From Noviherbaspirillum soli (GTDB lineage Bacteria; Pseudomonadota; Gammaproteobacteria; Burkholderiales; Burkholderiaceae_D), in the NCBI RefSeq assembly GCF_015352955.1, contig NZ_JACYOX010000002.1:124001-188000 (forward strand): a stretch of 64,000 nt of DNA, written 5' to 3'. Positions within the stretch are counted from its first letter, which is position 1, and every line of letters begins with the position of its first letter. This document shows, piece by piece, positions 55,031-64,000 of the stretch. Under the pieces are notes generated by a model. The model was not told where the DNA came from. It saw only the letters and a list, made by a program, of their open reading frames with translations, and did no database searches. A program made the translations under genes and the position numbers.

Positions 55031-55659
55031 AGGCGTCGACGCCGCTCCGGAAGGAAGGCGCGGTCCTGCTCACGGCATTGTTCATGCTGGTGGCCCTGAT
55101 GCTGGGCGCAGCTTCGCTGATGCGCATGGTCGAGAGCAGCAACCAGCTGGCCGGCAACCTGGCTTTCAAGCGTGCCGCGACACTGGCGGCCGAAAACGGC
55201 GTCGAGGCGGCGATCGACTGGCTCGAGCAGCAAAGCGCCGCCACGCTGGCAAGCGATGCCGCCGCCTCCGGCTACTATGCCTCGGCCACCGAGGCCGTCG
55301 ACGCCAGCGGCAACGCCGCCGCCAGCGGCACCGCGGCAATCGACTGGAAAAACAATGGATGCGACGGCGTGGCCCGGTCGGCCTGCCTGACAACCATGGG
55401 GCTGCCGGGCGTCGACAGCGCCGGCCACAGCGTGCGCTACCTGATACAGCGGCTGTGCAGCGGCAGCGGCAGCCTTGTCACCACCGGCGAATGCGCGCTG
55501 TATCTGGAATCCGAAGCCGAAAGCGGCAGCCGCGGCGCCATTGCCTATGGCAGCGAAAAGCGCCTGACCGGCCAGCCATGGGCGTTCTATCGGATCACCG
55601 CCCGCGCGGTCGGCCCGCGCGACACCGCCGGTCTGGTGCAGGTGCTGGTGCGCTGGTGA
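55027..55659 (+). CDS. pilX: PilX-like minor pilin (cluster 2)
   Basis: A 210-residue protein beginning with TTG that overlaps the pilW stop (TTGA). The leader MKASTPLRKEG is followed by AVLLTALFMLVALMLGAASL, without Glu5, as usual for PilX/GspK-type tip pilins. NLAFKRAATLAAENGVEAAIDWLE is the PilX N-terminal signature. Three cysteines follow. Confidence 0.82.
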   Translation: MKASTPLRKEGAVLLTALFMLVALMLGAASLMRMVESSNQLAGNLAFKRAATLAAENGVEAAIDWLEQQSAATLASDAAASGYYASATEAVDASGNAAASGTAAIDWKNNGCDGVARSACLTTMGLPGVDSAGHSVRYLIQRLCSGSGSLVTTGECALYLESEAESGSRGAIAYGSEKRLTGQPWAFYRITARAVGPRDTAGLVQVLVRW

Positions 55660-55732
55660 GTCCGCCCGAACGCGGCCGGCTGGCATGCCTGGCGAGCCTT
55701 CCCTGATTTCCCCTTTCCTACAGGAGTTCTCC

Positions 55733-58700
55733 ATGTCCCACGCCGCGCCTTGCAGACTGCTGCGCCTGTTGCTGCTGTTCGTCTGGAGCCTTGCCAGCGC
55801 GGTGGCGCAGGCGGCGCTGACTGACATTGCCAATGCGCCGCTGAAGACGGCCGGCGCCAAGCCCAACGTGATGCTGATCCTCGATGATTCCGGGTCCATG
55901 CAATGGAGCTTCCTGGATGACAGGGTCAAGACCAAGGGTTATCAGAACACGGTCGGCTACCGCAGCGCCTTGTGCAACAGGCTTTATTACAACCCGGACA
56001 CCGTGTATGCGCCGCCGGCGGGCGCAGACGGCGCGGCATTGCCGGACGCCCCATTCGACGCCGCCTGGCTGGACGGCTACCAGCGCGACGCCACCAGCCT
56101 GAAGGTCGATCTCGGCACGTCCTTCCGGGCCTGGCGCTCCTCCTTGTCCGATCCCGAGCAGCGGCCATGGGACTGCTGGGACGCAACGTCGTCGTGCGAG
56201 GCGACCGGCGCCGGCATCATTCCGAACGCGCCCGAAGCGGCCTATTACTTCGTCTACAGGGGCTCGCGGCTGTCCAGCCTGGGCGACAACTCCGCATCGG
56301 ACGATTGCAGGAACACCGCCTTCGACACCGCGTCCGGCGGCAGTGCGAACTGGCTGAAGGTCACCGTGAGCGCGACTTCCGGCCCGGGCGGCAGCGACGA
56401 GCGCCGCAATTTCGCCAACTGGTACAGCTATTACCGGACCCGGATACTGGCGATGAAGACGGCGCTGACGCGCGCGGTGCGCGACCTGGACAGCAATTAC
56501 CGCATCGGCTACAGCACCATAGGCTATGCCGGCACCGAATCGGGCAATAACGCGTTTCTTCCGATCGGCGACTTCAATGCCGCGCAGAAGAACGCGCTCT
56601 ATGCCAAGCTGGCCGTCCTGGTGCAGCCCGCGTCGGGCACGCCCTTGCGTGGCGCCCTGTCCAAGGCTGGCAGGCTGTATGGCGCAAAAATTGCCGGCGC
56701 CGGCGATCCGGTGCAGTACGCATGCCAGCAGAACTTCGCCATTCTTTCCACCGACGGCTACTGGAACAGCAATGTCGGCCTCGGCGTGGATGAAGGCACG
56801 ACCTATGGGCCGCTGGATCTGTCCGGCGCGCCAGTTGGCAACCGTGACGGCACGCTGCCGCGCCCGCTGCATGACGGCACGCCAGCGGCGAATGCAGCCG
56901 GCGTGGCCGGCGGCGCTTCCGATACCCTGGCCGACGTCGCCGCCTACTACTACGACACCGACCTGCGCACCCCGGCGCTGAACAACTGCAGAGGGGCGCT
57001 GGGCCTGGATGTCTGCGCCAACCAGGTGCCGGCCACCAGCGCCGATCCGGCGACGCACCAGCACATGACCACCTTCACGCTCGGCCTGGGCGTGAGCGGC
57101 ACGCTGGCCTACCGCAGCGACTATCCGACGGCCGCCTCGGGCGACTTCGCCGACATCGTCGGCGGGGTGAAAAACTGGCCGCCGCCCAATGATTTCGGCC
57201 CGTCGCGCATCGACGACCTGTGGCATGCGGCGGTGAACGGCCGCGGCCTTTACTTCAGCGCCGCCGATCCGGCCATGCTGGCATCGACATTGTCCGGCAC
57301 GCTGGCCGCGCTGCGCGCCCGCCTGGGCAGCGCGGCCGCCGCCGCCAGCAGCAACCTGGAGCCGGTGCCGGGCGACAACCTGGTGTTCGCGGCCAGTTAC
57401 CGCAATGTGCAGTGGGATGGCGAGCTGGAAGCCCGCACGGTGGACCCGGCCAGCGGCGCGGTGTCGCAGCAGGTCCTCTGGTCGGCCCAGGCGCAACTCA
57501 GGCGCCAGGCGCAGGACGGCAGCCGGGTGATCCATACCGACGCGCCGGCATCGCCGGGCACGCGGCTCAAGCCTTTCACCTGGCAGAACCTGAGCGATAC
57601 GGAAAAAGCCCATTTCAATTCTCTCTGCGCGCCGGCTGCCAGGCTCACTCAGTGCGGCGACTTCAATGCCGCGCAACTGGCTTTGGCGACAGGCGAACGG
57701 CTGGTGAACTACCTGCGCGGCGACAGCAGCGCCGCCGGCGGCAGCGGCGCGCTGTTCCGGCCGCGCGACCGGGTGCTGGGCGACATCGTCAATGCCCAGC
57801 CGCTGTATGTCGGCGCGCCTGCGTTCAACTATGCCGACGCCGGCCATGCCGCATTCCGGGCCGCCGGGGCAAGCCGCGCGGCCAGGGTCTATGTCGGCGC
57901 CAACGACGGCATGCTGCACGCCTTTCATGTGAGCGGCGCCGATGCCGGCAAGGAAGCCTGGGCCTACGTGCCCGCCCCGATGCTGCCGCGGCTTTACCTG
58001 CTGGCCGACCGCAACTATGCGGCCATGCATCGCCCCTATGTCGACGCTTCTCCGGTGGCGGGCGACATCTGTCCGAACGCGCCCGCGGCCTGCGCGGCCG
58101 GTGACTGGCGCACCATCCTGGTCGGCGGCTATGGCGCAGGCGGGCGCGGCTACTATGCGCTCGACATCACCGACCCGGATGCGCCCAGGGCGCTGTGGCA
58201 ATACACCGCCGCCGATGACAGCGACCTCGGTCTCGGTTTTGGCAATCCCGTCATCGCCAAGAATCCCGATGGCGCCTGGGTGGTGATCTTCGCCTCGGGC
58301 TACAACAATGCCGTTCCGGGCGATGGCAAAGGCTACCTCTATGTGCTGAACGCGGCCAGCGGCAGCCTGATCAGGAAAATAGGCACGGGCGAAGGCAGCG
58401 CCGGCGCCCCTTCCGGCCTGGCCCGCATCAATGCCTGGGTCGAAAGCCCATTGGACAATGCCGCCCGCCATGTCTATGGCGGCGACCTGCTGGGCAACCT
58501 GTGGCGGTTCGATATCGGCGCCGGCAGTGTGCTGAAGCTGGCCGAGCTGGGCAACGTCGGCAATGTCGGCACGCAGCCCGTGACTACCCGGCCCGAACTG
58601 GCGGTCGTGCGCAGCCGCGGCCAGCGCTACGCGGTGGTTGCGGTTGGCACCGGGCGCTATCTTGGCCTGAGCGACATCGCCGATGTGTCGCAGCAAAGCA

Positions 58701-59221
58701 TTTATGTCGTCAAGGATGAACTGGGCAATACCGGCCTGGGCAAGGTGCGCACGGAAGGCGTGCTCAGGCCGCGTACCCTGACTGCGTCCGTCAACGGCAA
58801 CACCCGGAGCATTGCCGGCGATACGCTGGACTGGGGCCGCGACAAGGGCTGGTATGTCGACCTCAACCCCGGCAACGCGTCCGCCGGCGAACGCGTCAAT
58901 GTCGACATGGACCTTCAGCTGGGCATGCTGAAGGCGGTGGGCAATGTGCCGTCGAACGATGCCTGCGGGCAGGGCGGTTCGGCCTGGCTGTATGCGATGG
59001 ACCTTGGCAGCGGCCTGGCATTGCCGCGTGCAGACTCGGTCAGTTCCCTCTTCACCGCGACTGCCTTGCTGACCGGCATCCGGACCTTGCGCCTGACCAG
59101 CGGCGTCAGCGGCACACTGGCGTCCGACAGCGCAGGTATCGTCAGCGGCAGGCCTGACGACGGCGGACCAGCCTCGTCGCGCCAGGCCAGGCGGAAAGGC
59201 TGGCGCGAGCTTGGCGACTAG
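55733..59221 (+). CDS. pilY1: PilY1-like tip adhesin, full length with vWA domain (cluster 2)
   Basis: A 1162-residue secreted protein: signal peptide (about 1-28), von Willebrand A-like domain with the metal site LDDSGSM near residues 50-56, then a PilY1 beta-propeller (about 670-1130). [35 protein letters not shown] and [17 protein letters not shown] mark the propeller; acidic loops there may bind calcium. It is nearly twice the length of the cluster 1 copy. GGAG precedes the ATG. It should cap the pilus and support adhesion or surface sensing. Confidence 0.92.
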   Translation: MSHAAPCRLLRLLLLFVWSLASAVAQAALTDIANAPLKTAGAKPNVMLILDDSGSMQWSFLDDRVKTKGYQNTVGYRSALCNRLYYNPDTVYAPPAGADGAALPDAPFDAAWLDGYQRDATSLKVDLGTSFRAWRSSLSDPEQRPWDCWDATSSCEATGAGIIPNAPEAAYYFVYRGSRLSSLGDNSASDDCRNTAFDTASGGSANWLKVTVSATSGPGGSDERRNFANWYSYYRTRILAMKTALTRAVRDLDSNYRIGYSTIGYAGTESGNNAFLPIGDFNAAQKNALYAKLAVLVQPASGTPLRGALSKAGRLYGAKIAGAGDPVQYACQQNFAILSTDGYWNSNVGLGVDEGTTYGPLDLSGAPVGNRDGTLPRPLHDGTPAANAAGVAGGASDTLADVAAYYYDTDLRTPALNNCRGALGLDVCANQVPATSADPATHQHMTTFTLGLGVSGTLAYRSDYPTAASGDFADIVGGVKNWPPPNDFGPSRIDDLWHAAVNGRGLYFSAADPAMLASTLSGTLAALRARLGSAAAAASSNLEPVPGDNLVFAASYRNVQWDGELEARTVDPASGAVSQQVLWSAQAQLRRQAQDGSRVIHTDAPASPGTRLKPFTWQNLSDTEKAHFNSLCAPAARLTQCGDFNAAQLALATGERLVNYLRGDSSAAGGSGALFRPRDRVLGDIVNAQPLYVGAPAFNYADAGHAAFRAAGASRAARVYVGANDGMLHAFHVSGADAGKEAWAYVPAPMLPRLYLLADRNYAAMHRPYVDASPVAGDICPNAPAACAAGDWRTILVGGYGAGGRGYYALDITDPDAPRALWQYTAADDSDLGLGFGNPVIAKNPDGAWVVIFASGYNNAVPGDGKGYLYVLNAASGSLIRKIGTGEGSAGAPSGLARINAWVESPLDNAARHVYGGDLLGNLWRFDIGAGSVLKLAELGNVGNVGTQPVTTRPELAVVRSRGQRYAVVAVGTGRYLGLSDIADVSQQSIYVVKDELGNTGLGKVRTEGVLRPRTLTASVNGNTRSIAGDTLDWGRDKGWYVDLNPGNASAGERVNVDMDLQLGMLKAVGNVPSNDACGQGGSAWLYAMDLGSGLALPRADSVSSLFTATALLTGIRTLRLTSGVSGTLASDSAGIVSGRPDDGGPASSRQARRKGWRELGD

Positions 59222-59289
59222 GCGACTCCGCGCCCGGGAACTTGCGCCGCGTTCGAAGTCCAATGTCTATCTTTCAACAGGAGCGGCGC

Positions 59290-60681
59290 ATGAGCACCAG
59301 AACCGAACGCGACACCTTTGGCCCGATCGACGTCCCCGCCGAGCGGCTGTGGGGCGCGCAGACCCAGCGTTCGCGGGAACACTTCCGCATTTCTTCCGAA
59401 CGCATGCCGGCGGAGCTGGTCGATGCGCTGGCCGAGGTCAAGCGGGCGGCGGCGGTGGTCAACCGCGACCTGTCGCTATTGCCGGCCGACCGCGCGGATG
59501 CGCTGGTGCGCGCTGCCGATGAAGTCATCGCCGGCACGCATGCGCAGGAATTTCCGCTGTCGGTCTGGCAGACCGGTTCCGGCACCCAGAGCAACATGAA
59601 CATGAACGAGGTGCTGGCCAACCGCGCCTCCGAACTGCTCGGCGGCGAACGCGGCCAGGCGCGGCTGGTGCATCCGAATGACGATGTGAACATGGGCCAG
59701 TCGTCCAACGATATTTTCCCGACGGCGATGCATGTGGCCGCGGCGCGGGCGGTGTCGGCGCACCTGCTGCCGGCGCTCGACCAGCTGCGCGCCACGCTGC
59801 AGCAGAAGGCGGACGCCTTTGCCGGCATCATCAAGATCGGCCGCACCCACCTGCAGGACGCCACGCCGCTGTCGCTGGGCCAGGAGTTTTCCGGCTATGT
59901 CGCCCAGCTCGACCATGCGGGCCAGATGGTGCGCGCCACCCTGACGCCGCTGCTGCGCCTGGCCGCCGGCGGCACGGCGGTGGGAACCGGCCTGAACACC
60001 CACGTCGAGTTCGGCGACCGGCTGGCGGCGCAGTTGCGCCAGCGTACCGGCCTGGACTTCGTCAGCGCGCCCAACAAATTCGCCGCGCTGGCCGCGCATG
60101 ACGAGCTGGTGTCGGCGCACGGCGCATTGAAGACCCTGGCGGCGGCGCTGATGAAGATTGCCAATGACGTGCGATGGCTGGCCTCCGGCCCGCGCTCCGG
60201 CCTGGGCGAGATCACGATTCCCGAGAACGAGCCGGGCAGCTCCATCATGCCCGGCAAGGTCAACCCGACCCAGTGCGAAGCCATGACCATGCTGTGCTGC
60301 CAGGTGTTTGGCAACGATGTCGCGATCAACTTCGGGGGCGCGTCGGGCAATTTCGAACTGAATGTGTTCAAGCCGCTGCTGGCGCATAACTTCCTGCAGA
60401 GCGTGCGGCTGCTGGCCGACGGCATGCACAGCTTCGACGAGCACTGCGCGCACGGCATCGAAGCCAACCAGGAGCGCATCGCCGACCTGATGGAGCGGTC
60501 CCTGATGCTGGTGACGGCGCTGGCGCCGCACATCGGCTATGACAAGGCGGCGCAGATCGCCAAGCAGGCGCACAAGCAGGGCGGCACGCTGAAGGACACG
60601 GCGCTGGCGCTGGGGTACGTGACGGCGGAGCAGTTCGAGCAATGGGTCAGGCCGGAAGACATGATCCGGCCCGGAGGCTGA
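59290..60681 (+). CDS. fumC: Fumarate hydratase, class II
   Basis: A 463-residue TCA-cycle enzyme that hydrates fumarate to malate without an iron-sulfur cluster. [16 protein letters not shown], the catalytic [15 protein letters not shown] (about 316-330) and a C-terminal [12 protein letters not shown] are family signatures. Length matches E. coli FumC (467). The ATG has AGGAG upstream; an earlier in-frame ATG at 59263 lacks a ribosome-binding site and family similarity. Confidence 0.97.
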   Translation: MSTRTERDTFGPIDVPAERLWGAQTQRSREHFRISSERMPAELVDALAEVKRAAAVVNRDLSLLPADRADALVRAADEVIAGTHAQEFPLSVWQTGSGTQSNMNMNEVLANRASELLGGERGQARLVHPNDDVNMGQSSNDIFPTAMHVAAARAVSAHLLPALDQLRATLQQKADAFAGIIKIGRTHLQDATPLSLGQEFSGYVAQLDHAGQMVRATLTPLLRLAAGGTAVGTGLNTHVEFGDRLAAQLRQRTGLDFVSAPNKFAALAAHDELVSAHGALKTLAAALMKIANDVRWLASGPRSGLGEITIPENEPGSSIMPGKVNPTQCEAMTMLCCQVFGNDVAINFGGASGNFELNVFKPLLAHNFLQSVRLLADGMHSFDEHCAHGIEANQERIADLMERSLMLVTALAPHIGYDKAAQIAKQAHKQGGTLKDTALALGYVTAEQFEQWVRPEDMIRPGG

Positions 60682-60728
60682 GGCCCGGGCCCGCGGACTT
60701 TCGCAAGCCGGCTGGGCCTGCAAGCCCT

Positions 60729-60771
60729 GCGCCGTTCCCGCAGCGCTCGCCGAAGGCGTCGGGAACGGCGC
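60729..60771. terminator. Hairpin between convergent fumC and the CsgG-like gene
   Basis: GCGCCGTTCCCG pairs perfectly with CGGGAACGGCGC (12 base pairs) around a 19-base loop, in the gap between two convergent genes. It has no T-run in either direction, so it may act only as a roadblock or with Rho. Confidence 0.5.
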
Positions 60772-60782
60772 GGCCTGCCCTG

Positions 60783-61583
60783 TCAGTTGACCTTCAGCGT
60801 GCCGCCATTGCCCAGCCCGCCCTCGACTTCCTGCGCCTTGTAATTGCGCACCGCCCGGACCAGGCCGTTATAGGAATCCATGAACGCGGCGGCAAGCACC
60901 TTGCCCTGCGGCGTATTGGTAAAGCCGCCGGCGCCGCCCCATGCGCCGCCGCCGAACAGGCCGCCGGCAATGCCCAGATCCCAGTTCTTGGCGCTGCCCT
61001 CGGAGGCGGCCAGCTGCACGCCGGACCGGTTGTCGGTCAGCAGCAGCATGGTGGACGCTTCATTGGAACGCACCGACCCGGCCAGCGCGCCGATCGGCCC
61101 CAGCCAGCCGCCGACCGCCGCGCCGATGCCGCCGGTGCCGCGCGCGCTGAAGCTGATGCTGGGCGTGGCGGTGTAGTCCGCGGCCACCATCTGTCCCTTC
61201 TGCATCTTGCTGGTGGAACGCAGTTCGCCGCTGGCGGCAAGGTCGCGCTCCATGTTCATGTTGTGGAAGGCGCGGCCGCGCTCGACGATCACGAAGCAGT
61301 TGGACTGCTGCGCCATCAGGCGCAGCAGCGGGACCGTTGACTGGATGTTGTACTGCTGCGTCAGTTGCGCAATCCATGGCTGGCTGGCGTCCTCGACGAA
61401 GGCAATGGTGCCCAGCGACTTGTCGCAGCGTTCCAGCTGGCTGTTGGCGCTCTGCGCATTGGCGCCGCCGGCCGAGCCGGTGGCGGCGGTCTTGGCGGCC
61501 GGTGCGCCCATGCTGACCGGCATCGATTCGCAGCCGGAAAGGACGGCCATGCCCAGCATGGCGGTGAGGATCGTGCATTTCAT
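60783..61583 (-). CDS. CsgG/HfaB-like outer-membrane lipoprotein
   Basis: A 266-residue lipoprotein with lipobox LSGC (Cys18) and an AAGGAAAC ribosome-binding site. VPLLRLMAQQSNCFVIVERG and the KGQMVAADYTATPSI segment resemble CsgG-family proteins, which form secretion pores or assembly factors in the outer membrane. A Gly-rich region follows (GTGGIGAAVGGWLGPIGALA). No curli subunit or holdfast gene is adjacent, so a curli role is not supported. A longer in-frame start at 61733 lacks a signal peptide. Confidence 0.72.
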   Translation of the reverse strand: MKCTILTAMLGMAVLSGCESMPVSMGAPAAKTAATGSAGGANAQSANSQLERCDKSLGTIAFVEDASQPWIAQLTQQYNIQSTVPLLRLMAQQSNCFVIVERGRAFHNMNMERDLAASGELRSTSKMQKGQMVAADYTATPSISFSARGTGGIGAAVGGWLGPIGALAGSVRSNEASTMLLLTDNRSGVQLAASEGSAKNWDLGIAGGLFGGGAWGGAGGFTNTPQGKVLAAAFMDSYNGLVRAVRNYKAQEVEGGLGNGGTLKVN

Positions 61584-61937
61584 GAAGTTTCCTTGGATGG
61601 GATGGTGCCTGCGACCGGGCTGGCGCCGATGCGGGCGGGATGGCGTGGCGCCTGCCTTCAGACAGGCATGCTCGGCGCCGGGATCGATGCGACATGGCCG
61701 CATCGGCGCTTCCGACTGCCTTGCGGCGTGCATGTCAGGCGAAAGGGCGGCCTTAAGTGGCAGCGGGCCTGGTCTGGTTCAGGCCATGGCCCATCGATGG
61801 GTTGAAAGAACCCGCCTGTGCGCCGCATCACCATGCGAAGCAGGGCCCTTGTGTAGAATGGCGACCTCGGGGCCGGCGCCCTTGCCGCGCTGCCGGCGCA
61901 CCTGGATCACCACAGGAAACCGCGGAGCCCATACCCT
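61584..61937. other. Divergent promoter region, CsgG-like gene and small conserved gene
   Basis: A 354-base gap without a convincing gene. TAGAAT at 61854-61859 is a candidate -10 box for the plus-strand genes. A hairpin GCCTG/CAGGC lies near 61650. Nothing else could be supported. Confidence 0.4.
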
Positions 61938-62273
61938 ATGACCAAGCACAAGCACACTTTCGATCCGCCAACATCCGCCGGGCAGCTCGATGCCCTGATG
62001 CGCCATATCGACATCGGCGACGGCGACCTGGCGTCGCTGTCGGACGAGCAGCGCGAGCAGTTGAAGAATGAGCTCGGCGATGCCTGGCTGGAAGACTATC
62101 TCGACGACTACCCGGTGCCGGCCGACATCCGCGCCGCCGCGGCCGAATACCAGGCCATCTTCAGCGGCGAGAAATACCCCAGCCTGCCGGACCATGTGCG
62201 CTTCGACCTGCTGCTGCAGTTCGAGGAGCACCACGGCGAAGGCGGGCCCGACCACTGGAATCTGCACGCGTGA
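61938..62273 (+). CDS. Conserved hypothetical acidic protein
   Basis: A 111-residue soluble acidic protein with no signal peptide or membrane segment. LSDEQREQLKNELGDAWLED and a His-rich end (FEEHHGEGGPDHWNLHA) stand out. I do not recognise the family. The stop overlaps the GTG of the following methyltransferase (GTGA), which suggests that the two work together. GGAG lies ten bases before the ATG. Confidence 0.65.
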   Translation: MTKHKHTFDPPTSAGQLDALMRHIDIGDGDLASLSDEQREQLKNELGDAWLEDYLDDYPVPADIRAAAAEYQAIFSGEKYPSLPDHVRFDLLLQFEEHHGEGGPDHWNLHA

Positions 62274-63190
62274 AGAAACATCGAAAAGCCGGCGCGCCGC
62301 AAGCGCCGGAACGGCAGGACCAGCCGCATCCGCTGGCCGCCGAGATCCGTTCCGGCCAGTCGCTGGAGCTGCTCAAGGAACTGCACATCCTCACCCGCGA
62401 CGGCAAGCTCAACCAGGACAGCCGCCGCAAGCTCAAGCAGGTCTACCACCTGGTGCAGTTCATCGAGCCGCTGCTGCGGCAGGTGCTGGCGGACCAGCCC
62501 GAGATCCGGCTGGTGGACCATGGCGCCGGCAAGTCCTACCTCGGCTTCATCCTGTACGACCTGTTCTTCAAGGACCAGGCGCCGGGCTCGCATATCTACG
62601 GCATCGAAACCCGCGACGAACTGGTGCAGAAGTCCGAGGAACTGGCGGCGCGCCTGGGCTTTGCCGGCATGTCCTTCCTGAACCTGTCGGTGGCCGAGTC
62701 GATCACTTCCGACCGGCTGCCGGAACAGATCGACGTGGTGACCGCGCTGCATGCCTGCAATACCGCCACCGACGACGCGATCCATTTCGCGCTGAAGAAG
62801 AAGGCCCGCTTCATCGTGCTGGTGCCATGCTGCCAGGCCGAGGTGGCGTCGGTGCTGAAGAAGAACAAGGCGCGCTCGCTGGTGCGCGACCCGCTGACCG
62901 AGATCTGGCGCCACCCGGTGCATACCCGGGAATTCGGCAGCCAGCTCACCAATGTGCTGCGCTGCCTGCAGCTGGAGGCGCATGGCTACCAGGTCACCGT
63001 GACCGAACTGGTGGGCTGGGAGCATTCGATGAAGAATGAGCTGATCGTGGCCAGCTATCAGAACCTGCCGCGCCGGCGGCCGTCCGAGCGGCTGCAGGCG
63101 GTGCTGCAGTCGCTGGGCCTGGAAGAACTGGGCGAGCGTTTCTTTACCGGGGCAGCCGAACCGAAAGATACCGAGCCCGCGGCTTCTTGA
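62270..63190 (+). CDS. Class I SAM-dependent methyltransferase (METTL25/RRNAD1-like)
   Basis: A 306-residue protein starting with GTG in overlap with the previous gene. A basic N-terminus and helices (SRRKLKQVYHLVQFIEPLL) precede the SAM-binding motif LVDHGAGKSYLGF at 81-93. DVVTALHACNTATDDAI and IVLVPCCQAE follow, as in the methyltransferase-like family of METTL25 and RRNAD1. The substrate is unknown; RNA or protein are both possible. Confidence 0.78.
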   Translation: MKKHRKAGAPQAPERQDQPHPLAAEIRSGQSLELLKELHILTRDGKLNQDSRRKLKQVYHLVQFIEPLLRQVLADQPEIRLVDHGAGKSYLGFILYDLFFKDQAPGSHIYGIETRDELVQKSEELAARLGFAGMSFLNLSVAESITSDRLPEQIDVVTALHACNTATDDAIHFALKKKARFIVLVPCCQAEVASVLKKNKARSLVRDPLTEIWRHPVHTREFGSQLTNVLRCLQLEAHGYQVTVTELVGWEHSMKNELIVASYQNLPRRRPSERLQAVLQSLGLEELGERFFTGAAEPKDTEPAAS

Positions 63191-63219
63191 CTTTCGTTAT
63201 CCGGACGGAGAAGATGGAC

Positions 63220-63243
63220 GCGCGCCGGGCTTGCCCGGCGCGC
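63220..63243. terminator. Hairpin after the methyltransferase gene
   Basis: GCGCGCCGGG and CCCGGCGCGC form a perfect ten-base-pair stem with a CTTG loop, 30 bases after the stop. The next bases are GATTATAAG rather than a T-run, so termination is uncertain. Confidence 0.5.
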
Positions 63244-63296
63244 GATTATAAGAGCGTATGCAGCCGCATCACGCTTCATCTCAGGAGACAAGAACA

Positions 63297-64000
63297 ATGG
63301 CATTTCCCACCCGCACGCTTGCGTGCGCGCTTTCCGTCGCCGCTGCCTTCACCGTCCAGACCGCCAGCGCCGAAACCGTCAAGGTTGCCGTCATCGATGC
63401 CTTCTCCGGCCCGATGTCGCCGATTTCCAGCAATATCCTGAACAGCTTCCAGCTCATCGCCGACAAGGCCAACAAGGAAAAATGGGCCGGCGAGCATACG
63501 CTGCAGTTCACCGCCTTCGACAACAAGCTCAGCCCGCAGGAGTCGCTGTCGCAGCTGAAGAGCGCGATCGACCAGGGTTATCGCTATATCGCGCAGGGCA
63601 ATGGCTCGGCGGTGGCGCTGGCGCTGGTGGATGCCGTCAACAAGCACAATGAACGCAACCCGGGCAAGGAAGTCGTGTTCCTGAACTATTCGGCGATCGA
63701 CCCCGACCTGACCAACAGCAAGTGCAGCTTCTGGCATTTCCGCTTCGACGCCAATTCCGACATGAAGATGGAAGGCCTGACCAGCTACATGGCCAAGGAC
63801 CAGAGCATCAAGAAGGTCTACATCATCGGCCAGAACTACTCCTTCGGCCACCAGGTCACCCGCGCCGCCAAGGATTACCTGAAGCGCAAGCGTCCGGACA
63901 TCCAGATCGTCGGCGACGACCTGCATCCGATCGCGCAGGTCAAGGACTTCTCGCCGTACATCGCCAAGATCAAGGCGTCCGGCGCCGACACGGTCGTGAC
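63297..64000 (+). CDS. Branched-chain amino-acid type ABC transporter substrate-binding protein, 3' truncated
   Basis: Open to the window end, with 234 codons visible. A signal peptide (about 1-25, ending TASA) precedes a type 1 periplasmic-binding domain: VKVAVIDAFSGPMSPISSN, YRYIAQGNGSAVALALVDA and VYIIGQNYSFGHQVTRAAKDY. This matches LivJ-like Peripla_BP_6 proteins that feed branched-chain amino-acid or aromatic-acid ABC importers. The ligand cannot be told. AGGAGA precedes the ATG; permease and ATPase genes are expected beyond the window. Confidence 0.88.
   Translation, partial: MAFPTRTLACALSVAAAFTVQTASAETVKVAVIDAFSGPMSPISSNILNSFQLIADKANKEKWAGEHTLQFTAFDNKLSPQESLSQLKSAIDQGYRYIAQGNGSAVALALVDAVNKHNERNPGKEVVFLNYSAIDPDLTNSKCSFWHFRFDANSDMKMEGLTSYMAKDQSIKKVYIIGQNYSFGHQVTRAAKDYLKRKRPDIQIVGDDLHPIAQVKDFSPYIAKIKASGADTVV

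Noticed and set aside
55718..59263. A very long open frame on the minus strand opposite pilY1 (and similar long frames opposite aspS, the RND permease and others)
   Set aside because: In high-GC DNA the opposite strand of a real gene is often open. The translation is Arg/His/Gln-rich, has no recognisable domain and no ribosome-binding site, while the plus strand encodes clear families.
63231..63252. Promoter for the ABC substrate-binding gene using TTGCCC and TATAAG
   Set aside because: The hexamers are only about ten bases apart and overlap a hairpin, so they cannot form a normal sigma-70 promoter.
1..64000. Insertion sequence, prophage, toxin-antitoxin or defence system
   Set aside because: No transposase, integrase, restriction, Cas, toxin or phage structural gene was recognised; the only mobile-type DNA is the pair of REPIN-like elements.

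Overview
The window reads as a contiguous piece of core chromosome from a high-GC betaproteobacterium of order Burkholderiales, most likely Oxalobacteraceae (Herbaspirillum, Noviherbaspirillum or Massilia relatives). This placement is inferred from gene order (fmdB-DUF502-aspS, tolQRAB-pal-cpoB, ribE-epsC-ribBA-ribH-nusB, dnaX-ybaB-recR, rpsP-rimM-trmD-rplS), from a ZTP riboswitch in front of glyA, from a DUF3579 gene and from a PEP-CTERM protein. No rRNA, phage, integrase, transposase or CRISPR array was seen.

Layout. 1-9 kb: the 3' part of a sodium:solute symporter, then fmdB-DUF502-aspS, a small metal-binding protein, a HAF-repeat PEP-CTERM protein on the minus strand, a bd-type quinol oxidase (cydAB), a REPIN-like repeat and two identical tRNA-Lys genes. 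9-17 kb: the Tol-Pal envelope operon and ybgC on the minus strand, an SDR oxidoreductase, the ZTP riboswitch with glyA, and nrdR. 17.5-22.4 kb: a first minor-pilin cluster (pilV-pilW-pilX-short pilY1-pilE-fimT). 22.4-27.6 kb: riboflavin genes ribD, ribE, ribBA (second domain degenerate) and ribH, with a serine acetyltransferase and nusB. 27.6-39 kb: an aminotransferase, a lytic transglycosylase, an AT-rich intergenic region, ubiD, a second REPIN-like element, the SRP RNA gene, a MarR regulator divergent from an RND efflux pair, and an AidB-like acyl-CoA dehydrogenase. 39-46.6 kb: dnaX (with an in-frame A9 slippery site), ybaB, recR, tusA, etfBA and another acyl-CoA dehydrogenase. 46.8-52.4 kb: the rpsP operon, a CoA-type Nudix hydrolase, a CobD/AmpE-like membrane protein, a DUF3579 protein and a CDF metal exporter. 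52.6-59.2 kb: a second minor-pilin cluster (pilE-fimT-pilV-pilW-pilX-full-length pilY1). 59.3-64 kb: fumC, a CsgG-like lipoprotein, a small conserved protein overlapping a methyltransferase, and the 5' part of a branched-chain amino-acid type ABC substrate-binding protein.

How the parts work together. Most operons are housekeeping: translation, envelope integrity, riboflavin, one-carbon metabolism and DNA replication. The less ordinary content is regulatory or structural. dnaX carries an A_AAA_AAA heptamer followed at once by stops in both other frames, a layout expected to give a tau and a gamma subunit. etfBA has two different palindromes that resemble fatty-acid and branched-chain-acid catabolic operators. 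tusA and the RND pump have strong dyads in their promoter regions. The same six minor-pilin families appear twice in circularly permuted order. Two REP-pair elements sit downstream of cydB and of ubiD. Starts were chosen by ribosome-binding site, family N-terminus and operon overlap. No database search was possible, so family names rest on recognised motifs.
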